A program made the position numbers and the translations under genes. Below are positions 33,284-41,766 of a stretch of 64,000 nt of DNA, piece after piece. Origin of the DNA: Kitasatospora herbaricolor. GTDB lineage: Bacteria > Actinomycetota > Actinomycetes > Streptomycetales > Streptomycetaceae. The stretch spans positions 5,022,001-5,086,000 of the forward strand of contig NZ_JAUSVA010000002.1 in NCBI RefSeq assembly GCF_030813695.1, given 5' to 3'. How positions within the stretch are numbered: the stretch's first letter is position 1; each line of letters opens with the position of its first letter. Below the pieces are notes generated by a model. It did not search any database, was not told the DNA's origin, and saw only the letters and a program-made list of their open reading frames with translations.

Positions 33284-34069
33284 ATGCCCGAAGTCACCCA
33301 CGCCTACAAGCCCGGCACCCCCTGTTGGGTCGACCTGATGGTCAAGGACCAGCAGGCCGCGCTCGACTTCTACCGCGACCTGTTCGGCTGGCAGGGCGAG
33401 GTCGGCCCGGCCGAGTTCGGCGGCTACGCGGTCTGCACCCTGAACGGCCGGCCGGTGGCCGGGATCATGGCCGCGACGGCCCAGGAGGGACAGCCGGAGC
33501 CGCCCAGCGTCTGGAGCACCTACCTCGCCTCGGCGGACGCCGACGCCACCTCCAGGGCGATCACCGACAACGGCGGCTCGGTGATGTTCCCGGTCTCCGA
33601 CGTCGGCACCACCGGCCGGATGATGGTCGCCACCGACCCGTCCGGCGCGGTCTTCGGTGTCTGGCAGCCGCTCGACTTCTTCGGTGCCCAGGTGGTCAAC
33701 GAGCCCGGCGCGCTGACCTGGAACGAGCTCAACACCACCGACCCCGAGGCGGCCGGCCGGTTCTACGAGCAGGCCTTCGGGCTGCGCCCGGCCACCGTCC
33801 AGGGCCTGCCGGGCTACTACTCGCTGAACGTCGGCGAGCGGACGGTCGGCGGCATGCAGCCGGTCGCGGACTACCTGCCGGCCGGCACGCCCTCGCACTG
33901 GATGACGTACTTCTCGGTGGACGACTGCGACTCCGTGGTGGACGCGCTGGTCAAGGCGGGCGGTTCGGTGATCCAGCCGCCCTTCGACATGCAGGCCGGC
34001 CGGATGTCCGTGGTGGCCGACCCGCAGGGCGCCGTCTTCGCGGTCATCGCCTCACCCGACTCCCTCTGA
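33284..34069 (+). CDS. VOC-family (glyoxalase/dioxygenase-fold) protein, two domains
   Basis: 261 aa made of two tandem vicinal-oxygen-chelate domains, about 1-128 and 136-261, starting CWVDLMVKDQQAALDFYRDLFGW and TWNELNTTDPEAAGRFYEQAFGL. This matches Streptomyces proteins related to the hydroxylase CFP30B group. Metal ligands of active glyoxalases are not clearly conserved, so a binding or resistance role is as likely as catalysis. ATG with GAGG about 10 nt upstream. Alone on its transcript; a short tandem repeat follows its stop. Confidence 0.88.
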   Translation: MPEVTHAYKPGTPCWVDLMVKDQQAALDFYRDLFGWQGEVGPAEFGGYAVCTLNGRPVAGIMAATAQEGQPEPPSVWSTYLASADADATSRAITDNGGSVMFPVSDVGTTGRMMVATDPSGAVFGVWQPLDFFGAQVVNEPGALTWNELNTTDPEAAGRFYEQAFGLRPATVQGLPGYYSLNVGERTVGGMQPVADYLPAGTPSHWMTYFSVDDCDSVVDALVKAGGSVIQPPFDMQAGRMSVVADPQGAVFAVIASPDSL

Positions 34070-34143
34070 GCCCGACGTGTGCTGAGCCCGACGCGCGCTG
34101 AACCCGACGTGCGCTGAGCCCCACTCCTTCTGAGCCCGACGCG
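34064..34143 (+). repeat. Five tandem 16-bp repeats
   Basis: Units of the type NGCTGAGCCCGACGCG run from the last codons of the VOC gene (34064-34079, 34080-34095, 34096-34111, 34112-34127, 34128-34143); the fourth is the most diverged. Each unit carries a TGA, so several in-frame stops are supplied. No function known. Confidence 0.8.
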
Positions 34144-34282
34144 CCGGGCCCCCGGGCCCGGCACGCACTCCGGCTGCACCGTTCACCCGTCCCGGCACTA
34201 CGCCGGGTGACCGCCCGTTCACGACGCGCCAACGCGCCGCGAATGGGCGGTTCCATTGGGAATCCGGGGTAAGACTGCCCTC

Positions 34283-35032
34283 ATGTTGGGTCTTCCGGAC
34301 GACATCCGCGCATTCCTCTTCGACCTCGACGGGGTGCTCACCCAGACCGCCAAGGTGCACGCCGCGGCCTGGAAGGACACCTTCGACGCCTTCCTGCGCG
34401 CCGAGGCGGACCGCACCGGCGGGGACTTCGTCCCCTTCGACGCGGTCACCGACTACGACACGTACGTGGACGGCAGACCGCGGCTGGACGGCACCCGGGC
34501 CTTCCTGGGCAGCCGGGGCGTCGAGCTGCCCGAGGGCACCCCCGCGGACCCGCCGGGCACCCGCAGCGTGCACGGGGTGAGCAGCGCCAAGAACGACACC
34601 GTGCTGCGCATGATCCGCGAGCAGGGCGTGCAGCCCTACCGGGGATCGGTGGACTACGTGCACCGGCTGCGCGCGCTGGACCTGCCGTGCGCCGTGGTCT
34701 CCTCCAGCGCCAACTGCCGCGACGTGCTGCGCGCGGCCGGTATCGAGGAGCTCTTCGACGTCGTGGTGGACGGCCTGGTCGCCGCCCGGGACGGCCTGCC
34801 GGGCAAGCCCGCGCCCGACACCTACCTGGCGGCCGCCAAGGCGCTGAAGGTCGAGCCGGCCCACGCCGCCGTTTTCGAGGACGCGCTCGCCGGGGTCGCC
34901 TCCGGACGGGCCGGCGGCTTCGGGGCCGTGGTCGGCGTGAACCGGACGGGCCAGGCCGAGGAGTTGCGCCGCAACGGCGCCACGGTGGTGGTGGCCGACC
35001 TGGCCGACCTGATCGAGGGGGAATCGCGATGA
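34283..35032 (+). CDS. pgmB: Beta-phosphoglucomutase-family HAD hydrolase
   Basis: 249 aa. HAD motif I FLFDLDGVLT with nucleophile D14 and acid/base D16; motif II VVSSS, motif III lysine in LPGKPAPDTY, motif IV FEDALAG. The family interconverts beta-D-glucose 1-phosphate and glucose 6-phosphate. That product fit is decisive: the next gene, overlapping by four bases (ATGA), encodes a GH65 inverting disaccharide phosphorylase that releases beta-glucose 1-phosphate. The pair therefore channels a disaccharide into glycolysis. Slightly longer than classical PgmB, with an insertion near residues 35-60 in the cap domain. Confidence 0.88.
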   Translation: MLGLPDDIRAFLFDLDGVLTQTAKVHAAAWKDTFDAFLRAEADRTGGDFVPFDAVTDYDTYVDGRPRLDGTRAFLGSRGVELPEGTPADPPGTRSVHGVSSAKNDTVLRMIREQGVQPYRGSVDYVHRLRALDLPCAVVSSSANCRDVLRAAGIEELFDVVVDGLVAARDGLPGKPAPDTYLAAAKALKVEPAHAAVFEDALAGVASGRAGGFGAVVGVNRTGQAEELRRNGATVVVADLADLIEGESR

Positions 35033-37440
35033 CCGGCGAGGACACCTTCACCGTCGACCCCTGGCAGGTCGCCGAGTTCGGGCTGGACCCGTCCGCGATG
35101 GCCCGGGCCGAGTCCGTCTTCGCCCTCTCCAACGGCCATGTCGGCCTGCGCGCCAACCTGGACGAGGGCGAGCCGCACGGCCTGCCGGGCACGTACCTCA
35201 ACGGGGTCTTCGAGCTGCGGCCGCTGCCCTACGGCGAGGGCGGCTACGGCTACCCGGAGTCCAGTCAGAGCGTCATCAACGTGACCAACGGCAAGATCAT
35301 CCGATTGCTGGTCGACGACGAGCCCTTCGACCTGCGCTACGGCGAACTGCGCAGCCACCGCCGCAGCCTGGACTTCCGCGACGGCCTGCTGCGCCGCGAG
35401 GCCGAGTGGACCTCGCCGGCCGGCCGGACGGTCAAGATCAACTCCACCCGGCTGGTCTCGCTCACCCAGCGGGCGGTGGCGGCCGTCGAGTACCAGGTGG
35501 AGGCGGTGGACGGGCCGGTCCGGATCGTCCTCCAGTCCGAGCTGGTCGCCAACGAGCAACTGCCCGGCGGTGCCGGCGGCGACCCGCGGGCGGCCGCCGT
35601 GCTGGAGGCCCCGCTGATCGCCGAGGCGCACCACGCGCTGAACAGCAAGGCCGTGCTGGTGCACCGCACGCGCTTCAGCGGGATCCGGGTGGCCGCCGGG
35701 ATGGACCACATCATCGAGGGCCCGGAGGGGTTCGAGAGCACCGTCGAGAGCCACGAGGACCAGGGCCGGGTCAGCGTCACCACGGTGCTGCGCCCCGGTG
35801 AGCGGCTCAAGGTGGTCAAGTTCATCGCGTACGGCTGGTCGGCGACCCGGTCGCTGCCCGCCGTCCGGGACCAGGTCGAGGCCGCGCTGACCGCCGCCAG
35901 GTACACCGGCTGGGACGGCCTGGTGGCCGAACAGAGCACCTACCTCAAGGACTTCTGGGACTCCAGCGACATCGAGATCGAGGGGGACGTCGAACTCCAG
36001 CAGGCCGTCCGGTTCGCGATCTTCCACGTGCTGCAGGCCGGCGCCCGCAGCGAGGAGCGGGCCATCCCCGCCAAGGGGCTGACCGGCCCCGGCTACGACG
36101 GCCACAGCTTCTGGGACACCGAGACCTTCGTCCTGCCGGTGCTCACGTACTGCCTGCCCGGAGCCGTGAACCAGGCCCTGCGCTGGCGGCACACCACGCT
36201 GCCGCTGGCCCGCGAGCGGGCCGGCCAACTCGGCCTGGCCGGAGCGGTGTTCCCCTGGCGGACGATCCGCGGCGAGGAGTGCTCCGGCTACTGGCCGGCC
36301 GGCACCGCGGCCTTCCACATCGGCGCCGACATCGCCTCGGCGGTGGTCCGCTACGTCCGGGCCACCGGGGACGTCGCCTTCGAGAAGGAGTACGGGCTGG
36401 AACTCCTGGTGGAGACCGCCCGGATGTGGCGCTCGCTCGGCCACCACGACGCCGAGGGACAGTTCCGGATCGAGGGCGTCACCGGCCCCGACGAGTACAG
36501 CGCCGTCGCGGACAACAACGTCTTCACCAACCTGATGGCGCAGAGCAACCTGCGCAACGCCGCCGAGGCCGCCACCCGGCACCAGCCCGAGGCCGCCGCC
36601 CTCGGGGTCGACACCGAGGAGATGGCCGCCTGGCGGGACGCCGCGGGTGCCATGTTCATCCCCTACGACGAGAAGCTCGGCGTGCACCCGCAGGCCGACG
36701 GCTTCACCGACCACCAGTTCTGGGACTTCGAGGGCACCCCGCCGGAGAAGTACCCGCTGCTGCTGCACTTCCCCTACTTCGACCTGTACCGCAAGCAGGT
36801 GGTCAAGCAGGCCGACCTGGTGCTCGCCATGCAACTGCGCGGCGACGCCTTCACCGACGAGCAGAAGGCCCGCAACTTCGCCTACTACGAGCGCCTCACC
36901 GTCCGCGACTCCTCCCTCTCGGCCTGCACCCAGGCGGTGATCGCGGCCGAGGTCGGCCAGCTGGACCTCGCCTACGACTACACCGCCGAGGCCGCGATGA
37001 TGGACCTGCACGACCTCGGCGGCAACACCCGGGACGGCCTGCACATGGCCTCCCTGGCCGGGGCCTGCATCGCGCTGGTGTCCGGGTTCGGTGGGCTGCG
37101 CGACCACAACGGGACGCTGGCCTTCCGGCCGCGGCTGCCGGCCGGGCTGCGCCGGCTCACCTTCGCGATGCAGATCCGCAAGTGCCTGCTGGAGGTCCGG
37201 ATCACCCACTCCGGGACGACGTACACGCTGCGCCGGGGCGAGGCCCTGCCGCTCACCCACGAGGGCGAGGACCTGGTGGTCAGGGCCGGCACCCCGGTGA
37301 CCCGGCCGATGGTGAAGCCGCCGGCGCAGGAGCGCTGCGGCCAGCCGCCCGGGCGCGAGCCGGCCCGCCGCCAGCCGCACGCGGGCGTGGCCGGCGGCGG
37401 CAAGGTCGGCTCCACGCCGGACCACCTGGCGGCCGAGTAG
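35029..37440 (+). CDS. GH65 disaccharide phosphorylase (maltose/trehalose/kojibiose/nigerose type)
   Basis: 803 aa, cytosolic. N-terminal beta-sandwich from about residue 10 (FALSNGHVGLRANLDEGEP), (alpha/alpha)6 barrel from about 320 to 700, small C-terminal beta domain, then a 35-residue basic tail. The catalytic acid is E489 in TGPDEYS, the signature of GH65; FWDTETFVLPVLTY and the ADLVLAMQL segment complete the pattern. Uses phosphate to split an alpha-linked glucose disaccharide and yields beta-glucose 1-phosphate. Which disaccharide is not readable. Coupled by ATGA overlap to pgmB. The alpha-1,3-glucanases 8-17 kb away make nigerose a candidate substrate. Confidence 0.88.
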   Translation: MTGEDTFTVDPWQVAEFGLDPSAMARAESVFALSNGHVGLRANLDEGEPHGLPGTYLNGVFELRPLPYGEGGYGYPESSQSVINVTNGKIIRLLVDDEPFDLRYGELRSHRRSLDFRDGLLRREAEWTSPAGRTVKINSTRLVSLTQRAVAAVEYQVEAVDGPVRIVLQSELVANEQLPGGAGGDPRAAAVLEAPLIAEAHHALNSKAVLVHRTRFSGIRVAAGMDHIIEGPEGFESTVESHEDQGRVSVTTVLRPGERLKVVKFIAYGWSATRSLPAVRDQVEAALTAARYTGWDGLVAEQSTYLKDFWDSSDIEIEGDVELQQAVRFAIFHVLQAGARSEERAIPAKGLTGPGYDGHSFWDTETFVLPVLTYCLPGAVNQALRWRHTTLPLARERAGQLGLAGAVFPWRTIRGEECSGYWPAGTAAFHIGADIASAVVRYVRATGDVAFEKEYGLELLVETARMWRSLGHHDAEGQFRIEGVTGPDEYSAVADNNVFTNLMAQSNLRNAAEAATRHQPEAAALGVDTEEMAAWRDAAGAMFIPYDEKLGVHPQADGFTDHQFWDFEGTPPEKYPLLLHFPYFDLYRKQVVKQADLVLAMQLRGDAFTDEQKARNFAYYERLTVRDSSLSACTQAVIAAEVGQLDLAYDYTAEAAMMDLHDLGGNTRDGLHMASLAGACIALVSGFGGLRDHNGTLAFRPRLPAGLRRLTFAMQIRKCLLEVRITHSGTTYTLRRGEALPLTHEGEDLVVRAGTPVTRPMVKPPAQERCGQPPGREPARRQPHAGVAGGGKVGSTPDHLAAE

Positions 37441-37458
37441 CCCGCTCCTCCCGGAGGT

Positions 37459-37482
37459 CACCCGGGCGGCTCGCCCGGGGTG
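37459..37482 (+). terminator. Hairpin after GH65 gene
   Basis: CACCCGGGCG pairs with CGCCCGGGGTG (one bulge) around a GCT loop, 18 bp after the stop. Confidence 0.6.
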
Positions 37483-37547
37483 CGGGCGGGCCGCCGCCGT
37501 CGCAGGGTGCTGATGACCCGTGACGGCGGCCGATGAGGGAGTGCCCC

Positions 37548-39281
37548 GTGGTGAGTGTGGCCGAGCAGATGGTGGAGGTGCTCCGGCAGGCCGGGGTGGA
37601 GCGGGTCTACGGCGTGGTCGGCGACAGCCTCAACCCGGTGGTGGACGCGATCCGCCGCACCGAGGGCATCAGCTGGGTGCACGTGCGCAACGAGGAGGCG
37701 GGCGCCTTCGCGGCGGCGGCCGAGGCGGAGCTCAGCGGCCGGCTGGCGGTCTGCGCCGGCTCCTGCGGCCCGGGCAACACCCACCTGATCCAGGGCCTGT
37801 ACGACGCCCAGCGCAGCGGGCTGCCGGTGCTCGCCCTCGCCTCGCACATCCCGTCCGGCCAGATCGGTACCGGCTTCTTCCAGGAGACCCACCCCGACCG
37901 GGTGTTCACCGACTGCAGCAGCTGGTGCGAGCTGGTCTCCACCCCGGCCCAGCTGCCGCGGCTGCTGCGGGTGGCGGTGCAGCACGCGCTCGGGGCGCAC
38001 GGCGTCTCGGTGCTGGTGTTCCCCGGCGACGTGGCCGCGCTGCCGGCCGCCGGCCCGACCGGGACGAGCCGGTTCCTGACCGAGCAGGCGGTCGCGGCGC
38101 CGCCCTGGTCCCAGGTGCAGGAGCTGGCCAAGGCACTCAACTCGGTCCGCAAGGTGGCGTTGTTCTGCGGGGCCGGGGTGCGCGGCGCGCACGCCGAGGT
38201 GATGGACGTGGCGGCCGCCCTGCAGTCCCCGGTGGGGCATTCGCTGCGCGGCAAGGAGTGGATCCAGTACGACAACCCGTACGACGTCGGGATGAGCGGT
38301 CTCCTCGGCTACGGCGCCTGCCACGAGGCGCTGCAGGAGGCCGAGCTGGTGCTGCTGCTCGGCACCGACTTCCCGTACGACTCCTTCCTGCCGCAGGCCA
38401 GGACGATCCAGGTCGACCACGACGCGACCAGGCTCGGCCGTCGGACCCCGCTGGAGCTGGCCGTGCACGGCGACGTCCCGGCGACCCTGCGGGCGGTGCT
38501 GCCGCTGCTGGAGCAGAAGACCGACCGGGCCTTCCTGTTCGGCATGCTGGAGAAGCACTACCGGGCGCTGGACGGTGTGATCGGCGCGTACACCAAGGAC
38601 ATCGAGCGGCACCTGCCGATCCACCCCGAGTACGTGGCCGCCGTGCTGGACGAGGTCGCAGCCGACGACGCGGTGTTCACCGTCGACACCGGAATGAACA
38701 ACGTCTGGGCCGCCCGCTACCTCACCCCCAACGGGCGCCGCCGGGTGATCGGGTCCTTCCTGCACGGCTCGATGGCCAACGCGCTGCCGCACGCGATCGG
38801 GGCCCAGCTGGCCTGCCCCGGGCGGCAGGTGGTCTCGATGTCCGGCGACGGCGGGCTGGCGATGCTGCTGGGCGAGCTGCTGACGGTGGCCCGGCACCGG
38901 CTGCCGGTGAAGACGGTGGTCTTCAACAACGGCGCCCTGGGCATGATCAAACTGGAGATGCTGGTCTCCGGCTACCCCGAGTACGCGATCGACAACGGCG
39001 ACGTGGACTACGCGGCGATCGCCCGGGCGGCGGGCATCCCGGCCAAGCGGGTCACCGACCCGGGAGCCGTCCGCGAGGTGCTGGCGGAGGCGCTGGAGCG
39101 GCCCGGCCCCGCGCTGGTGGACGTGGTCACCGACCCGAACGCGCTCGCCGTCCCGCCGCACATCACCGCCGCGCAGCTGAAGGGCTTCGCCCTCGCGGCC
39201 GGGCGGACGGTGCTGTCCGGCGGCGTCGGCAAGATGATCGACCTGGCGCGCAGCAACCTGCGCAACATCCCCCGGCCGTAG
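37548..39281 (+). CDS. poxB: Thiamine-diphosphate enzyme, pyruvate oxidase/quinone-dependent pyruvate dehydrogenase type
   Basis: 577 aa. ThDP-binding architecture: N-terminal PYR domain with the activating Glu in RNEEAGAFAAAAEA, central FAD-binding-type domain, and PP domain with GDGG in SGDGGLAMLLGELLTVARH. The pattern matches the PoxB branch, which decarboxylates pyruvate to acetate and passes electrons to FAD and membrane quinone; the family also includes acetolactate-synthase-like enzymes. GTG at 37548 is chosen because GAGGGA sits 7 nt upstream; an in-frame ATG at 37533 has no Shine-Dalgarno. The C-terminal amphipathic region RTVLSGGVGKMIDLARSNLR resembles the membrane-binding tail of PoxB. 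Confidence 0.88.
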   Translation: MVSVAEQMVEVLRQAGVERVYGVVGDSLNPVVDAIRRTEGISWVHVRNEEAGAFAAAAEAELSGRLAVCAGSCGPGNTHLIQGLYDAQRSGLPVLALASHIPSGQIGTGFFQETHPDRVFTDCSSWCELVSTPAQLPRLLRVAVQHALGAHGVSVLVFPGDVAALPAAGPTGTSRFLTEQAVAAPPWSQVQELAKALNSVRKVALFCGAGVRGAHAEVMDVAAALQSPVGHSLRGKEWIQYDNPYDVGMSGLLGYGACHEALQEAELVLLLGTDFPYDSFLPQARTIQVDHDATRLGRRTPLELAVHGDVPATLRAVLPLLEQKTDRAFLFGMLEKHYRALDGVIGAYTKDIERHLPIHPEYVAAVLDEVAADDAVFTVDTGMNNVWAARYLTPNGRRRVIGSFLHGSMANALPHAIGAQLACPGRQVVSMSGDGGLAMLLGELLTVARHRLPVKTVVFNNGALGMIKLEMLVSGYPEYAIDNGDVDYAAIARAAGIPAKRVTDPGAVREVLAEALERPGPALVDVVTDPNALAVPPHITAAQLKGFALAAGRTVLSGGVGKMIDLARSNLRNIPRP

Positions 39282-39299
39282 GGCGGGGACTCCAGGGGG

Positions 39300-39316
39300 T
39301 TTGCCTCTGAGGCAAA
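39300..39316. promoter_or_regulatory. Palindrome at the XRE-cupin promoter
   Basis: TTTGCCT-CTG-AGGCAAA, a perfect 7+3+7 palindrome 24 bp ahead of the GTG start, followed by a second imperfect TTGCC...GGCA copy (39321-39334). Strong candidate autoregulatory operator for the XRE-family protein. Confidence 0.6.
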
Positions 39317-39340
39317 TTTCTTGCCCGGGAGGCACGGCGG

Positions 39341-39961
39341 GTGTCCACTGGGTCCATGACCACCAGCCCGCCGGACGACCAGGAGGTCGTCGGCCTCGCC
39401 GCCCGCCTGCGCGAGCACCGACTCGGCAGCCGGCTCACCCTGGAGGCCGCGGCCGCCCGGGTCGGGCTCTCCCCAGCGTATCTCTCCCGACTGGAGACCG
39501 GGCGCCGGCAGCCCTCGCTGCCCGTGCTGCTCGGCCTCGCCCGGGCCTACGGCAGTTCGGTCTCCGGCCTGCTCGGCGAGACGCCGGACGATCTCGACCC
39601 CGTGGTCCGCGGCGGCGCGATCGAACCGGGCCGGGCCGGCGGCTGGGGCTACCGCCGGGCCGGCGCACCCGGCCGGGCCATGCAGGCGCTCCGGGTCCAG
39701 GTGCCGCCGAGCGTCCAGGACGAGGTCGTCCGGGTGCACCCGGGGGAGGAGTGGCTGTACGTCGTCCGCGGCCGCCTCCGGCTGACCCTCGGCGAACGCG
39801 TCCACCTGCTGGCGGAGGGCGACTCCGCGCACTTCGACTCGCTCACCCCGCACTGCATCGCGGCGGACTCCGCCGACGGGGTCGAACTGCTCTTCCTGCA
39901 CACCCTGTTGCAGAGCCCCGGAGGCGAACTCTGCCTCGGCGGCGGCCCGGTGCCGCACTGA
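39341..39961 (+). CDS. XRE-family regulator with C-terminal cupin domain
   Basis: 206 aa. HTH_3 domain at residues 17-75 (LAARLREHRLGSRLTLEAAA, GLSPAYLSRLETGRRQPS), then a cupin_2 beta-barrel around residues 125-195 (VRVHPGEEWLYVVRGRLRLTLGE, with metal-site-like His/Glu). Such proteins sense a small molecule and usually repress a transporter or catabolic neighbour. GTG start with GGGAGG 8 nt upstream; ATG 39356 is an alternative. It is followed after 97 bp by a tiny membrane-protein gene that typically accompanies this regulator. Confidence 0.9.
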   Translation: MSTGSMTTSPPDDQEVVGLAARLREHRLGSRLTLEAAAARVGLSPAYLSRLETGRRQPSLPVLLGLARAYGSSVSGLLGETPDDLDPVVRGGAIEPGRAGGWGYRRAGAPGRAMQALRVQVPPSVQDEVVRVHPGEEWLYVVRGRLRLTLGERVHLLAEGDSAHFDSLTPHCIAADSADGVELLFLHTLLQSPGGELCLGGGPVPH

Positions 39962-40058
39962 TCCGCCGCGCCGCCGCGGGGCCTCGGCGGCGGGCCGCAC
40001 CACTGACACCCTGTCATGATCCGGGCGCCGGAGCGCCCGGGAGCGAAGGAGACCTCCT

Positions 40059-40238
40059 GTGACCGAGCCCGTCGCCCTCCCCGCCGCGCCCGTCGAGGCG
40101 CCCGCACCCGCCACCATCGACGCCGGCAAGCGGGCCAACCGCCGGGTCGGCATCAGGGTCCTCATCTACATGGTCGCCACCCACGCCTTCGCCGGCTTCA
40201 TCATGCTGCTGTTCGAGATCGGCTCGCGGAAGGGCTGA
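40059..40238 (+). CDS. Small membrane protein, DUF6126-like
   Basis: 59 aa, GTG start with AAGGAG 7 nt upstream. A disordered Pro/Ala N-terminus (about 22 residues) leads to a basic patch KRANRRVG and one transmembrane helix (IRVLIYMVATHAFAGFIMLL), ending GSRKG. The arrangement XRE-cupin regulator followed by this small protein recurs in Streptomyces; function unknown. I recall the family as DUF6126. Presence of a near-ideal ribosome binding site and conserved basic-then-hydrophobic layout supports it as a real gene. Confidence 0.75.
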   Translation: MTEPVALPAAPVEAPAPATIDAGKRANRRVGIRVLIYMVATHAFAGFIMLLFEIGSRKG

Positions 40239-40288
40239 GACCGCCGCCGGGGCACCCGTCGTCGCCCCGGCCGGCCGGGCCGCCCGCG

Positions 40289-41716
40289 TCAGAGCGCCCC
40301 GAGCAGCCCGCAGAGCGCGTCCAGCGCCCCCGTGAAGGTGTGCTCGGGCGGGGTGCCGTAGCCGATCACCAGCCCGGCCGGGTCGTCCGGTCCGGCGTCC
40401 GCCCGGTCGTCCAGGCACTCGGCCAGCCCGCCCAGCGCCAGGCCGGCCGCCGCGCCGCGCGCGATCAGCTCCGCCTCCGGGGGCCCGTCCGGCGGCAGCG
40501 TCAGCACCGCGTGCAGACCGGCCGCGACGCCCGTCACCCGGACCCGGGGGGCCCGCTCCGCGAGCGCCGCCACCAGCCGGTCGCGGCGCCGCCGGTAGTG
40601 CAGCCGGCAGCGCCGGACGTGCCGGTCGTACGTCCCCGAGGTGATCAGCTCGGCCAGGGTGAGCTGGTCCAGCGCCCCCGACTGGGTGTCGGCCAGCCGC
40701 TTCAGCCGGGCGACCGGGGCGACCAGCTCCGGCGGCAGCGCCAGCCAGCCGAGCCGCAGGCCGGGCGCGAGGCTTTTGCTGGCCGTGCCCGAGTAGACCA
40801 CCCGCTCGGGGTCGAGCGCCTGCATCGCCCCGAGCGGCTGCCGGTCGTAGCGGAACTCGCCGTCGTAGTCGTCCTCGATCACCAGCCCGCCGGTGCGCCG
40901 GGCCCACTCCACCGCCGCGGACCGCCGGGACGCCAGCAGCGGTACGCCGGTGGGGAACTGATGGGCCGGGGTGAGCAGCACCGCCCCGGCCCGGGAGCCG
41001 GCCAGCAGGTCCGTCCGGGCGCCTCCCCCGTCCAGCGGCAGCGTCACCCGGTCCAGGCCGGAGGCGGTCACCACCTGCTGCAACGGGGCCAGCCCGTACG
41101 CCTCCACCGCCAGCGCGGTGGCCCCGCGCTCGCGCAGGGCCGCGCACAGCAGGTTCAGGCCCTGGGTGTGCCCGGAGCAGACCAGGATCCGCTCCGGCGT
41201 GGTGCGCACCCCCCGGACCCGGGCCAGGTAGGCCGCGAGGGCCCGGCGCAGCTCGATCCGGCCGAGCGGGGTGTCGTAGCCGAGGGCCTCGTTCGGGGCG
41301 GCGGTCAGCGCCCGCCGGGCGGCGGCCAGCCAGGCGGTGCGCGGGAACATCGAGAGGTCCGGCCGGCCGGGCCGCAGGTCGTACCGGAGGGCCGGTCCGG
41401 GCGGCGGCGCGCCGGGGGCGGTGGCCGGCGCGGGGGGCGCGGCCCGGTCCGCGACGGTGGTGCCCGAGCCCTGCCGGGAGGTCAGCCAGCCCTCGGCGGT
41501 GAGCTGGAGGTACGCCTCGACGACGGTGTTGCGGGCGATCCCGAGATCACCGCCGAGCGCCCGGGAGGACGGCAGCCGGGTGCCGGGGGCGAGCCGGCCG
41601 TCCTGCACGGCCTCGCGCAGCGCGTCCTCCAGGGCGGCCCGCAGGCCGAGTCCCCGGGCCTGGCGGCCGGTGAGGTCCAGATGCAGGTCGCCACCGAAAG
41701 TGGACCATGATTCCAT
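40289..41716 (-). CDS. MocR/PdxR-type GntR regulator with aminotransferase domain
   Basis: 475 aa. Winged-helix GntR domain at residues 24-90 (ALREAVQDGRLAPGTRLPSSRALGGDLGIARNTVVEAY) joined to a fold-type-I PLP aminotransferase-like domain (about 115-475) with the PLP lysine in SGTASKSLAPGLRLGW. In this class the aminotransferase fold senses PLP or an amino compound instead of catalysing transamination. Divergently transcribed from the AhpD-like gene with a 50-bp gap, so it very likely regulates that gene and itself. Confidence 0.92.
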   Translation of the reverse strand: MESWSTFGGDLHLDLTGRQARGLGLRAALEDALREAVQDGRLAPGTRLPSSRALGGDLGIARNTVVEAYLQLTAEGWLTSRQGSGTTVADRAAPPAPATAPGAPPPGPALRYDLRPGRPDLSMFPRTAWLAAARRALTAAPNEALGYDTPLGRIELRRALAAYLARVRGVRTTPERILVCSGHTQGLNLLCAALRERGATALAVEAYGLAPLQQVVTASGLDRVTLPLDGGGARTDLLAGSRAGAVLLTPAHQFPTGVPLLASRRSAAVEWARRTGGLVIEDDYDGEFRYDRQPLGAMQALDPERVVYSGTASKSLAPGLRLGWLALPPELVAPVARLKRLADTQSGALDQLTLAELITSGTYDRHVRRCRLHYRRRRDRLVAALAERAPRVRVTGVAAGLHAVLTLPPDGPPEAELIARGAAAGLALGGLAECLDDRADAGPDDPAGLVIGYGTPPEHTFTGALDALCGLLGAL

Positions 41717-41733
41717 GCGCCAAATGAACCATG
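41701..41733. promoter_or_regulatory. Direct repeats at the MocR/AhpD divergent promoter
   Basis: TGGACCATG (41701-41709) and TGAACCATG (41725-41733) are direct repeats 24 bp apart; the first covers codons 3-6 of the MocR gene. Direct repeats are the usual binding site style of MocR proteins. Confidence 0.45.
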
Positions 41734-41766
41734 CCGGCGGGCCAGTCCGCTCCTAGGCTGGGCACC

